This document shows positions 13,733 through 64,000 of a stretch of 64,000 nucleotides of DNA, in pieces. The stretch's first letter is position 1; the number at the start of each line of letters is the position of its first letter. The notes beneath the pieces were generated by a model. It was not told where the DNA came from and did not search any database. It saw only the letters and a program-made list of their open reading frames with translations. Source of the stretch: Monodelphis domestica (taxonomy: Eukaryota; Chordata; Mammalia; Didelphimorphia; Didelphidae). The stretch spans positions 106,714,043-106,778,042 of the forward strand of contig NC_077228.1 of assembly GCF_027887165.1 (NCBI RefSeq), in the 5' to 3' direction. The position numbers were made by a program, and so were the translations under genes.

Positions 13733-13915
13733 TTTTTTTAATTCTTGCCTTCCATCTTAGAATTATTACTGTATGTTGGTTCCAAAGCAGAAAAGCTGTA
13801 AAATCCAGGCAATGGAGGTTAAGTGACTTGTCCAAAGTCACAGAACTAGGAAGTATCTAAGGTCAGATTTTAACCGGAGACCTCTTGATCCACTGAGTCA
13901 CCTAATTGCTCCCCT
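13733..13915 (-). mobile_element. Marsupial CORE-SINE, minus strand
   Basis: Contains CTTGCCTTCCATCTTAGAAT, GGTTAAGTGACTTGTCCAAA and GATCCACTGAGTCACCTAATT. Confidence 0.85.
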
Positions 13916-14154
13916 TTTTAAGAATGCAGTAAGGCCCATAGCCACTATGGATTCCCTCAGCTACGCCTAGAGTGACTCACAGATGATGTGGACTGGGGCT
14001 ATTTCCAGTCTCACATATATACTACCATACCTTTTGGCCTTGGGAGATGCCCCTGAATAAATACTGGCCATGACACATGAACAGAAAGAACTTGTGGAAC
14101 TGCACCTGAAGTAAGGAGGGATTAGAGAGAGATTAGATCTTATATCTGGGAGTG

Positions 14155-14265
14155 ATCGTAAAGATCTTCTCATCCAACTCCCTCATTTTACAGATGAGGA
14201 CAATAAAACCCTAGAGAAATTGATTGATTTCCCTCTGGTCACAGAGCATGAGTCAGGAGCTGAAT
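14155..14265 (-). repeat. MIR fragment
   Basis: CTCCCTCATTTTACAGATGAG and CTCTGGTCACAGAGCATGAGT are reversed MIR core words. The family-uncertain old repeat follows at 14440-14770. Confidence 0.7.
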
Positions 14266-14439
14266 CTAACTTCCTTGACTCAGGATTCTTTCCATTTCTC
14301 CGTGTCTTCCCTCTTACTTATGCTCCCTACCCCTGGAAGGAAGACTAAAAGGTTTGTTCATTAATGCACTCATTTAACAAGTACCCCTCATGATTTGACT
14401 GGAGGGCCCTTACCCACATGAAATCAATTCCATTCATTA

Positions 14440-14770
14440 TTCCAATTCATTATTAAGCACCAACTCTGTCAGGCTCTATGCTTAGTACTAGGGAGACAAA
14501 AAGAGGCAAATGGTGCTTCCAGCCCCCAAGAAGCTTACAGTCTAATGGAAGAGAAATACATAAACAAATATAAACTTAGTCTAGCAGGGAATAAAAAACG
14601 GAGAAGACTATTATACAAAATATTAAAGAAAGTATGTGAGGTCAGAGTTGGAAGATAATTACTGTTGGATCATAGAAGGTTTCATATAGCAAGTAGCATT
14701 TGCAGTGGGCTTTAAAAGATGGCTAAGATTCACCCTGGCCTGCCTGAGCAGGGCTAGAAGGCCTAAGGGA
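14440..14770 (+). repeat. Old interspersed repeat, same family as 2405
   Basis: TATTAAGCACCAACTCTGTCA, TAGTACTAGGGAGACAAAAA and AAGAAGCTTACAGTCTAATGG align in order with the copy at 2405. Confidence 0.55.
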
Positions 14771-14779
14771 TGAAGTAGA

Positions 14780-16700
14780 GAGAGTTTGATGGTATTGGGA
14801 ATTATTCCTAAGACTTCTCATACTCATTTGCTTTTTTCTTTCTAAATAAAACTAAACACCTTCTGTCGTTTGACTTTCCCTTGTCTTTTCACTGCCTTCC
14901 CCCCAATTTTCCTTCTCTCTTGGAAGTGTTATAGTAACTGCTCAGTGATGAGCATTCTGGAGCCCTTTGGGTGACTGGAGAATTTCATTGTGTTCCGAGT
15001 CACTTCATCTTCTGTGACAGTAGGTGGGCTCCAGCTATCATTGGCTGCTCTCTGACCATCAGTCAGAAGTCATTTCCTTCTACTCAAACCAAAAAAAAAA
15101 CCAACCCTATATCTATCCTGCTACTTACCCTATTTCCCTGAGTCAGTGATTGGCAACTGTAATCCCTTATTTAGTCTAAGATTGGTCAGTTATCAATATG
15201 AACATCAGGAGAGATTATCTAAAAAATTATCAGTCAGTAGGGCTCAAAAGCAATGAGATTTGAAGGACAAGAGAGATACTTCCCTGGTATGAAGAAGGGA
15301 GGCATTTAATAAATGTTTGAATATGCCACTTGTGTGCAAGAGTGTAGCTAATGGGCTTGTATGGAAAGTAGTGGATAAGTTGGCATGCCTTTGGGCAACC
15401 TCTGGTATCTTTATCTTCTCCATTATGAGAGAAAAGAAAGCTTAATGAATGGGGTCGATTGCTGCCTGCTTTGGGCTGAAAGGGGGATAATTTGGGTTTA
15501 AGAAGAAAAATCCACTTGATTACTGAGAAAGTAAGGTGATTTTGGCACTTGGCTCCTTCCTTAGTGTATTAAGGATGAGGCAGGGTTTGGATTTTTCAGT
15601 TTGTTGAATAGGTGAAGAGAGAGGGGAAAAAGATTCTTTTCTCAGTCCCTCCAACTTAACAAGTCTCATCAATATAACTGACTCTTTTCCTTCTCCACTT
15701 TAAATTGTAATCTTTGCTCTTTGGTGTATTCTTTTGGTTCCTGAAAAGATTGATTTTTTAAGAGCTGTTAGGGGTTGGGGATGGGTAAGGGGAAACTTTG
15801 AAAATAAAATAATACCAACGGTCCATTTTGCTGTTGCAGGCTCATAAATAGAATCACTGTAGCCAGGCTGTACACTCTCTTTGCCATAGCAACCTAAAGA
15901 GAGTGTTTATAACAGCCTGTCATCCATATTGGAAAAACATCAGCTGCTTCTCCTGCTATACTACATTAGTGCTGGCTGTCCAGGCCCTTCCAGAACCAAC
16001 TGTGATTGCTCCCAGAGAAGTATTGCAGTCACAGTGGGCCCAAGGTGGGGATTTTGGCAGGGAAGGGAAAAAGGAGTGTGGGCTCCAGATATGAACGAGA
16101 ACTGTGGCATCTCAGAGCCATCACAAAATCATTCTTTATTTGTTTTGATTCTGGTCTATATCTCTCTTCTGAAATTTCGTTGGAGAAAGGGATTGGGGAT
16201 GAAAGAAACAATTTCTTCTGACTCTAGGTCCTTGGGCCTTGATTGTTCCTCTTTACCTGATGAAGTAGCTTTAATTTACTTTCTGGGACTCAACTTTGGC
16301 CTTTGCAGTAGTAGCCTGTTATATTTCAAATCTTTCCAGGTCTGTTTACCCAAGGACTGAAGAAAGGGCTTTTGGTGAGGGGCCAAGGTCCCTGGATTAC
16401 TCTGTGGGAAAGGTAATTCAATCTAGAATGCTGACCTTCATGTTCCTTTCATAGTGAGAGCATACTAGTCTAGAGGATCTCAAAGAACTTAACCAATCGT
16501 CCTAAGTTGAGTAATTAACTTAATGGTCCATTCCTAGTGTTTTTTCTTGTTGTGGAATAGAGAAGAACTATAGAGAACACTGGAGAAATTGATAAACAAA
16601 AAAGATAAAGGGTGATACTTGTAGGGAGCAGGTGTTCTCACTTAGCCTGCTTAGAACCAATCTAGCTGCTAAAAAGTCCCTTTGCTGTGTACTCGAGTAG
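14780..16700. other. Gene-free stretch with no recognised element
   Basis: No conserved coding frame, RNA gene or clear repeat was identified. A run TTGCTGTTGCAG at about 15830 looks like an acceptor, but no supported exon follows. Confidence 0.4.
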
Positions 16701-16724
16701 AAACACTGAAGAAAAACAACTGCT

Positions 16725-16965
16725 TGAATACATGGGTGGAAGGGATATGGTTGGGGTACATCCCCAACTCTAACAGATCACCCTGGTGCAAACATCAACA
16801 ACATGGAAATGGGTTTTGATCAAGGACACATGTAAAACCCAGTGGAATTCAGCTACGGGAGTGGGGGCAGAGGAGGGAGGGAAATAATATGATTCTTGTA
16901 ACCAAGAAATAATGTTATAAATTGACTAAATAAATTAATTTAAATTAAAAAAAATAAATAAAAAG
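16725..16965 (+). mobile_element. LINE (L1-type) 3' end with AAAT-rich tail
   Basis: CATGTAAAACCCAGTGGAAT, GATTCTTGTAACCAAGAAAT and a TAAATTAAT/AAAATAAATAAA tail. Sense orientation of the element seen antisense at 12283. Confidence 0.8.
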
Positions 16966-17007
16966 TCCCTTTGGTTCCTTTCAGTCAAAATCTGGGAGAA
17001 CCAAAAT

Positions 17008-17200
17008 GAGCTAGGTGGCTCAGTGGATTGAAAGTCAGGCCTTTGAGACAAGAGGTCCTAGGTTCAAAATACTTCCTAATTGTATGACCCAGGCCTGGCA
17101 AGGCACTTGACTCCCTTTGCCTAGCCCTTACTGCATTTCTGCCTTAGAACCAATACACAATACTGATTCTAAAATGGAATGTGAGGGTTTGAAAAGAAAA
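17008..17200 (+). mobile_element. Marsupial CORE-SINE
   Basis: GAGCTAGGTGGCTCAGTGGAT head, shortened core, and ACAATACTGATTCTAAAATGG tail. About 20 bases are missing before CTTCCTAATTG. Confidence 0.88.
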
Positions 17201-17269
17201 GTCATGGACTGGAAGCAGCCTACTCCCCTTCAACTCTCATCTCCAGAGTCCCCTTTGCCTTAGAGGCTG

Positions 17270-17420
17270 ATTAGACAGTCTTTATTTGTTTTTCATTTAA
17301 ATTTATTTATTTGTTATGGTAAAATATCCAGCTAACTCCCTCTCTCCCTCTCCTTCCCCCATTTGAGAAGGCATCACTTGACAAAAAAAGTATGTATATA
17401 TAACGTGATATCGTTCTAAT
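17270..17420 (-). repeat. LINE 3' fragment, T-rich start
   Basis: TTATTTGTTTTTCATTTAAA followed by a CT-rich run and ATTTGAGAAGGCATCACTTG resembles the reversed 3' end of a marsupial LINE. Confidence 0.45.
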
Positions 17421-18289
17421 TTCTATTTATCTGTTCTTCAGAGGCTATTAGAAATATTTCCTGTTTGAGAGTGGGAGGGGATAGGCAGGAGAGGGCAAGA
17501 CATTTAGGAGTAAATAAATTTAGTATGACGTGTCTTATCACTGATAGAAATGTGTTGGCTTTTGGTTATCATTGCTTCCTTTCTAAATGCTTGCCAACCA
17601 TCTCTTTAAAAATCCTTCAAAGAAATTTTTCAGGCATCTGAGTCAAGTTTACTGACCTATAGTTTTCCAACCAATTATTCTTTCCTTTTTTGAAGCATTT
17701 GTTCTTTTTTTTTATTATCTTCAAATATAACTGACAATAGACCAACAATCACATATGCCAGTCCAACTCTCTCCTAGTAGAGATGGGGAAGAACTGAGAC
17801 CCAGAGCTCCTATTTTCTTAAGATCACACAGGTCCAGGATTTCAAACCAGGTCCTCTGAATCCAATTCTTTCCTCACCTCCAGAATCCATGATTGCAGTC
17901 TTCCTATTAATACCAAAGTGACAAAAAAAATGTAGCAAAATATCCTTCCCACAGAGATACTGAATATTCTTCTCTTCATCCTTTCTCTTCTTCCAGACTA
18001 GCCTCATCCCACCCAGTCTATACTATCCTGGCAAAAAAAGATATTCCTTTTGTCATTCCAGAAGGTATAGTAAGTTAGAAATCAGTATTAGGGGAGACCA
18101 GAAAACCTCTTTCAGTCCCCAGGGTAAGTTGTTAGGTCAAAGTATATTGGCAACCCCATCTCCTGTTTCCACCTTATATGAGACCCTATGTTTCCACCAA
18201 GCATAACCCATCTTTCTGGACCTATTACAGGAAAAATAGGGTGTAGACTTCAAACAAAAAAAAAAGTATTAAATACTCAGGATCTATGT

Positions 18290-18400
18290 TTTTGTTTTTG
18301 TTTTTTAATTTTTATTTACTTATTCCATATTAAAGTCAACTGTGTATTGGTTCCAATACAGAAGAATAGTAAAGGCTAGGCAATGGGGTTCACTGGTGGA
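18290..18400 (-). repeat. CORE-SINE tail fragment
   Basis: GTGTATTGGTTCCAATACAGA and AGGCTAGGCAATGGGGTTCA are the reversed SINE tail and core. Confidence 0.75.
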
Positions 18401-18454
18401 GTCTGATTTTCCCTGGACTGCTCAGTAAGATGTAAAAAGACTGGAAAGATGTAG

Positions 18455-18640
18455 GGAACACATTATTAAAGGCTTGAATACCAAGTGGAGGATTTTATGT
18501 CTGGGCCTGGAAGTAATAGGGAGCCACTTGGAATTTACTGTGGGATGGAAGGGGGTTGGGGCTTGTCGGATATGACCATATTTATTTAAGATCCCTTTGA
18601 CAGCTGAGTGGAAAATGGACTAGAGTCTGGAGAGATTTGA
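18455..18640 (+). repeat. Old interspersed repeat, same family as 2405 (3' part)
   Basis: GCTTGAATACCAAGTGGAGG and AAGTAATAGGGAGCCACTTGG represent the distal part of the family. Confidence 0.5.
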
Positions 18641-18644
18641 GGCA

Positions 18645-18830
18645 GGCTTTTTTTTTTAACCTTTACCTTTCTGTCTTAAAATTGATCCAACTATCAATTC
18701 CAAGGCAGAAGATCAATAAGATTTAGGCAATTGGGTTTAAGCATTTTGCCTAGGGTCACACAGCTAGTAAGAGTCTAAGGCCAGATTTGAACTTATAAAA
18801 ACTCTAGACCCACTTTGTTCACCTAACTTT
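18645..18830 (-). mobile_element. Marsupial CORE-SINE, minus strand
   Basis: TTTTTTAACCTTTACCTTTC, GCCTAGGGTCACACAGCTAG and GGCCAGATTTGAACTTATAA. Confidence 0.85.
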
Positions 18831-19524
18831 CATTTGTAACTTAATTACTTATTAGCTATGTAACCATGGACAGTTCACTCCCTTCTCTGGACTCTGGTTT
18901 TCTCATCTCACATGAGAGGGTTGGGCTAGATGACCTCCAAAGGTCCTGTCTAGCTCCAAGCCCTATGAAACACAATGGTCACTGGTTATCCCTTGTCTCT
19001 GGCATATGGTGATTGGCCTAAAATTGGAAATTTGAGGAAGCACAGAAATGGAAGAAGCTGCATTCTGATCTTCCTTCTAGTTCTTACTCTTCTGTATAAC
19101 TTTCCACAAATTGTTTCACCTGGATGAGCCCCATTTCCCTATGTAAAATTAATAATTTTGGCTAAAAGACCTCTAAATACCCTTCCAATCTAGATGATCC
19201 TAAGTTATGTCATCAGGAGTAGGGGTACATGTGCTCATGCTTGTGGGGTGGGGATAGGGATATATGGCTATATAAGGGAAACTTACCCATATTGCCTAGT
19301 GATAACAGAAGAGTTTTACTATCTTAAGGAAGGCTGTAAAGTACTTGAAGGCAAGTACTATTTGCCATTTTGTCTTTGTATCCATAGTCTCATTTAAAAT
19401 TTTATTTGCTAAGAAAAAAAATGTATTTGCTCAAAATTGATTGATTTGAACATCTTTCCTAAAGGGAAGCTTTAGATGGGGAAGGGAAAGGTCAAGAGAT
19501 ATGAATTCTTTTTTATGTTGATTT

Positions 19525-19650
19525 TTTAAAGTTATATTTATTTATTTAGAATATTTTTCCATGGTTACATGATTCATGTTCTTTCCCTCCCCTCTTTCCT
19601 CCTCCCTCCTGGAGCTAACAAGCAATTCCACTGGGTTATACATATAAGAG
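19525..19650 (-). mobile_element. LINE (L1-type) 3' end fragment
   Basis: TTTAGAATATTTTTCCATGG, ACATGATTCATGTTCTTTCC and CAATTCCACTGGGTTATACA. Confidence 0.8.
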
Positions 19651-19849
19651 ATATGAATTCTTATGCCAACTTTATCACTAATTCAGGCAACCTTGGTCAA
19701 AGCCTCAATTTCTCAGGCCTTCAGTATCTTCTCTTTAAAATAGGAATAATACTAGCTTACCTTCTTTATACAGATGTTGTATGTGAGCATAGATATGAAA
19801 AATATTTTGTAGAAATACAAATGCTTAATGTTTTTTAATCAGTTAATGT

Positions 19850-22000
19850 TTAAAGGGAAGAGAAGTGGTATTTTCCAAACTGGTTAGGGTGATCATAAAT
19901 ATGAAAGGTACTGCTCATTTGAGACTTCCTTTGAGGCTAGGGCAGTGTGAAACTTGAAAATATTATTACTCTTTTGGCAGTTGCCTAATTAGATTAGACT
20001 CCATGCCAACTAGGCTAGAACTCTCAGTTCAGCATGCTCTCAGTTGAGAGAGTAGTTGACAACCAATCTAGGTACAAAGAAGCTGGCCTGCAAATCAGTC
20101 TGAGTCTGGGGTTCCACTAGGTATGCAAATACCAGGGGACAAGTCTTGGATGGACTGGGATACAAGCAACTTTTTAGCCCTTTTTTCCCCATTCTTGGAT
20201 GACCTAGAAGGTAGAAAAACTTGAGGATGGCATCCTACTGGGGATATGAAAGGAACAGTTTTCTAGAACTTCCAAGGTAGATGTAATTAAGGAGTTTTGT
20301 TTATTTTGGAGAAAGAAAGGAATAGAACACCTGCTCTTATCACATGAAAAGGTACAGGGTAGAGTAAGGAATTGGTGCTCTTGGTTATAATAGATATTCA
20401 CCAAGGATGGAAAAACTTCAAGGAATACAGTCTGGAATTTTTAAACCAATTTTTATCTCCTTTATTTTCTCAGATTTTTCTTTTTATGGTCCATATTTCC
20501 CTTGTGATGATTATAAGAGAGCTTGCTTAGGAATTTCTTATGCCTTGTGGGCGGATTTTGGTGGAGGCAGTGGAACTAGCCAGGGGCTAGACATTTTTTC
20601 CGTCTAAATTTCTCATTCGTGTCTACCTATCTCCTTCCCCAGAAGGTTGGGAGGAGGCAACACTGACACTTTCCTATTTGATGGGTGGGGAAATGTTATC
20701 CCAGAGCTTTGCTAAAATGTAACTTGGGGACCAAAGATAATGTAGATCTGGTTATATCTGTCTTAAAAATTCTGTCTTTTAGGGTGAACACTGATATTAA
20801 TACCCACTCTGAAAGGTTCAAGAGCTCCATTTGACTACTTGCTTCTGCCCCAACCCAAGCCCAAGGCTCCACCAGCCTTGAAAGAGAAGTTGAATAGAAC
20901 CTGATTCTATGGCACAGCCTATCTTAATTGTTGATGTGAAGAATGCATAGGTTTAGACTCGGGTCAAGCATTTAGTAAGCACCACAGTCCCCCAAAGACT
21001 CCTTCAAAATCAAAATCGAAGATCTGAGGCTAACATAATCCTAGCACTTTAGGAGATTCAAAGGCCCTCAGTAGGAAAGGCAGCACAGGGTAATAGAACT
21101 AGCCATACCTGAATGGGCTCCAAATCTATATTAGACATTTATATTTATAACTGTGGGTCACCCCTCAGAGCCTCAGTTACCATATCTGTAAAATTAGAAT
21201 ACTTTTATAACTTACATCCATAGGACCTTGGCAAAGAAAGCCTAAAGCTAGCCTATAAAATGTGGCTTTGTTTTCTTTGCTTATTTTTCTTGCTTGTACC
21301 CCAATTGTACAGACACAAAGGATCCCTGAAAAGAAACAGACCTTGGCCAGGAGGGGAGGGGAAAAAACCTCTGTAACCCCAAGACCAGTGTGTTTTGGGG
21401 GGAGTTAAGAGGTAAGGTTGGCTGCCCGCCCTTAGGAACCTGACTGGGAACTGGGCTGACTGGAAGTGGGGGGGGGGGGAATGTAGGGGGTGGAATAGTC
21501 TTTGTCCCATATGATTCTTGGAAGGCTATTTAAGGACTCTTCCATCTTGAACTCAATTAACTGTCTATTCCTATGACTCTGTTTTTCTTCTGAAGGTGTC
21601 ATTTCCTTGTTAGAGAGAGATAAGTAAGACTTTCTTCCCCAGTGTCTGAACTCTAATCAGCAGGAATCTCTTAATAGAGGCAGGGTTCCCTTTCTACCAG
21701 ATGGAAGCAGCTTCACTTTTAAATGACTGAAGTGTGGTAACATCTCCAGCAGAAAAATACAGCTGCCCACCTTCGAGGATGAAGCTGAGCTGTGGTTCCA
21801 TCCCACAACCAACTTTTAGCTGATGTTATAAGAGATCTGCTGCCCTGCTTCTCTCTAGGAGAAAAAATATAACTGTTATTATAATAGCATTATATATAAT
21901 ATATAATTAAGCATTATATATAATATTATAATATAATATAATAATTATAATAATATAAAAATAATATTTATATAGGCCTTTCTAAATGACAAAGCACTTT
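19850..22000. other. Gene-free stretch; AT-rich tract at its end
   Basis: No supported exon. A G-run of about 13 lies at 21468-21480. At 21885-21975 a TATAATATAATTA-rich tract occurs, and a MIR-like reversed fragment follows near 22015-22165. Confidence 0.4.
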
Positions 22001-23177
22001 CTCTACAACAATCTTAAAAGGTTAAAAGGATATGTATTAATCTCCTTTTGCAGAGCAATAAACTGAGGCCCAGAGGTTAAATGACTGTAAAATTGTAAAT
22101 GACGTACCTTGGGACATGGGGTTAGTAAGATGACAGGGATGGCATTTTAGCCTAGGTATCCTGACTTCCAGGGCCCTTTTCTCCTACATATACCATGATG
22201 CTTCCCATGGTTGAATAATAAGCTGACTTATTGAGAACTCTTGGGGGTGTTCATTCCAAAGCAGTTGACTCTAACTCACCCCCTGCCTCATCTCCCTGTT
22301 GATGTTAGTTTAGCCTGTGACATATCTAGATCAATAATTATTTCATTTATATTGCCTTTGAGTACCTCTGTGACTCTTAAGGGCCTCAGTTCACTATCTC
22401 TCCTCCTCAATGATTCTTCTTCTGTTTTCTCAAGAAAGACTCGCCCAGTATCAGTAACTACCAGAACCTTCAACCTACCAACCAAATGGAAAGAGCTGTG
22501 TGTGTGCCCCAGAATCCTATGCTTACCTCCTAACAGAGCCATCACATAACTGGAAGGGCAGGCATTCCAGTGCACCTTGAAGATTTAAGCATCACCTGCC
22601 AGGCTCTTTCATCCCTGCTGTGGAGGGTAAAGGGAAATTGAGGCATAGAGGTGAGTTTCCTCTTTGAGGACTAATATGAACCTGGACACATTTACTAAGC
22701 TTCTCTAACTTCTGAAAGATGGACTCCATCCCTTACATAGGATTTTATTTGTCAATGGTAAAACTACACAGGTGACCGCAGTGGCAGGGAAGAGCAACAG
22801 AACCTGAACATTCCAAGTCTTTAAAAATGGGGTATGGTTTCCTGGGGGAGGCAATTTTTTGTTTTTGCATTTTTAATTTATTTCAATTCATATTTAGAGT
22901 CGTTAAGAGTTGCTTTTGTTTTTCATTTGTTGATGGGATTTTACTCTTTTTTTTTTTTGCTTTCAGGGAGGACAGGGGCTGACTGAAATGTCTGTGTGTC
23001 TCTCCCTGAGTCCTTATATGTCTGTATTTCAGGGGCCTTAGATAAAAAAAGCATCCTACCATGTTATGCCCTTACTTGCCTCTTGGAAATGAGAGGAAGG
23101 GATTATTAGAATATTGGTGACCAGGGAAGAATGGGAGAAGGTGGGATCACTATCCTTCTTTTTCCCAAGTACCTAAA

Positions 23178-23372
23178 TGCATCTGGGGCCCAGAGTCAAG
23201 AAAATCTGAATTGAAATCTGGCCTTAGACCCTGGGCAAGACACTGTAACCTTTTTATGCCTCCGTTTCCTCAGCTGGGGAAATTAACCTCCCTAGGTTCT
23301 TGTGAGGCTCAGATGAGATATTTGTAAAGAAGCTGGTATATAGGTAGTAGGAGCTTAATCAATGCTTATTCC
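23178..23372 (+). mobile_element. MIR/CORE-SINE
   Basis: GGGCCCAGAGTCAAGAAAAT, TAGACCCTGGGCAAGACACT, TGAGGCTCAGATGAGATATT and a closing GGAGCTTAATCAATGCTTAT. Confidence 0.82.
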
Positions 23373-23374
23373 TC

Positions 23375-23927
23375 CAGATGCTCCCCGCTCCACCTCCCCC
23401 AAGGACACAAAGTAGTACAAGGGAATCCAGAACCCATCTTGAGTCTGGCCCCTGCACTGATTGCTTTCTCTGTCTCTCTGTTTCCAGCTCCAGGTGCCTC
23501 CAGCCTCCAGGGAGCCTTCCTCCTTGCCTTCATCTTGGCCTTATCCCACTCCTCCCCTTTCCCAGCTCATCTCCCCCAAGCTGCTCTCTGCCAGTACTAA
23601 AGATGCCTCCACAGTAACAAACATTCTGTTCCCACCTGACTCCCAGGAGGTCAAGTCCACTGGGCCCAGGGACTAGGGACACCAGTCCTCTCCATACCAG
23701 TCAGTCCAGCCGCCTCGCCCTCCCTGTCCCTTTTTGCCCCAGCTGACAGCTGACCCTAGACCCAGCCTCCATCCCCCAACATCCAAGAAAGGGGCTGGGT
23801 CGCAGCCACCTCTCTAGGGAGGTTCTCTCCTAGCCTGAGCCCACCCCTGCTACTGCTGCTACCACTACCACCAGCGCCAGCGCCACCACTGCTGCTGCTC
23901 CTCTTTTTTTCTGCTGTTGGCCCCCAG
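23375..23927. promoter_or_regulatory. CT-rich, GC-raised region just upstream of the first coding exon
   Basis: Pyrimidine-rich, with CCACCACC and GCTGCTGCTGCT runs ending at TTTTTTTCTGCTGTTGGCCC and CCCAG. It most simply serves as intron 5' to the coding exon. A promoter here is possible, but neither TATA nor a strong CpG island is seen. Confidence 0.35.
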
Positions 23928-23954
23928 GCAGGGGCTTGGACCTACAGGGATACA

Positions 23955-63599
<39,645 letters not shown>

Positions 63600-64000
63600 C
63601 TTCATAACCCACCCCAAGTTCACTCTGGAAGAAGATAAGTCAAGAACACCACTCCTGGATGATAGTGAGAAGGATGAAGAAAGCAAAAAGCCCAGGACAG
63701 ACAGATTCCCTAAGGCCAGTGGGAGCAAAGAACCCACACCCTCTCTGTCTATCAAAGAAAACAACAATGCTTTGGACTCTAGCCCAGTGCACATCACAAT
63801 TTCCAACTCGGATAGCACCTTACACAGCCTGGAGACATCGGTTCAACCCTCAGAACTCTGGCTTCTATCCCTGATTTCTCCCATTTCCTCCCTTATTTGC
63901 CATTTTTGTGTGATATCTATGAGGTAATGGAACTTCTCACTATCATGTCAACTGTTCCTGTGTGTGCACCATACGTGGATTCCCATCCAGCCATTGGAGG

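Noticed and set aside
15835-16360. 143-codon open frame after a TTGCAG acceptor-like site
   Set aside because: No recognised domain, overlapping frames of similar length, and no phase link to the ATP2B4 coding exons.

Overview
The window is mammalian genomic DNA, most likely from a marsupial. It carries one protein-coding gene on the + strand, spread over large introns. The intergenic and intronic DNA is full of CORE-SINEs that share a conserved core, long L1-type fragments with the 3' ends typical of marsupials, and MIR-like pieces. No bacterial, viral or CRISPR features are present.

The gene is a plasma-membrane calcium ATPase, best matched to ATP2B4 (PMCA4). Eighteen constitutive coding exons can be placed between 23955 and 53325. 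All have GT-AG borders and compatible phases, and together they encode 1072 residues ending at the calmodulin-binding motif. Two alternative 3' ends follow: an 'a'-type exon at 58273-58411 and the 'b'-type terminal exon from 63522. The P-type pump motifs are intact: TGES, PEGLP, DKTGT, KGASE, TGDN, GDGTND and the TM6 Asn/Asp pair. In the 'b' terminal exon, an extra base moves the conserved tail out of frame, and the stop normally expected after ETSV is missing. The first cytosolic loop (splice site A) is short. The non-coding first exon, the promoter and the poly(A) site were not found; they probably lie outside the window or go unrecognised within it.

Layout. 1-23900: upstream or first-intron DNA with a degraded L1 at about 3415-8880 and many SINEs. 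23928-24126: first coding exon. 24127-38403: exons 2-6 in wide introns, with SINEs, an LINE 3' end and a (CA)n tract. 38404-50022: a dense exon cluster that encodes TM3 through most of the membrane domain. 50023-53142: an intron holding an antisense, 3'-truncated YEATS4 retrocopy with a target-site duplication, a purine-rich tract and an LINE 3' end. 53143-53325: exon 18, with the calmodulin-binding region. 53326-63521: an intron with two minisatellites and the 'a' exon. 63522 onward: the 'b' terminal exon.

No previously undescribed gene system was recognised. The items most worth checking are the broken C-terminal reading frame, the lineage-specific 'a' exon, the YEATS4 retrocopy with its CpG-rich 5' end, and a perfect 27-bp hairpin next to a 13-bp tandem duplication in intron 8.
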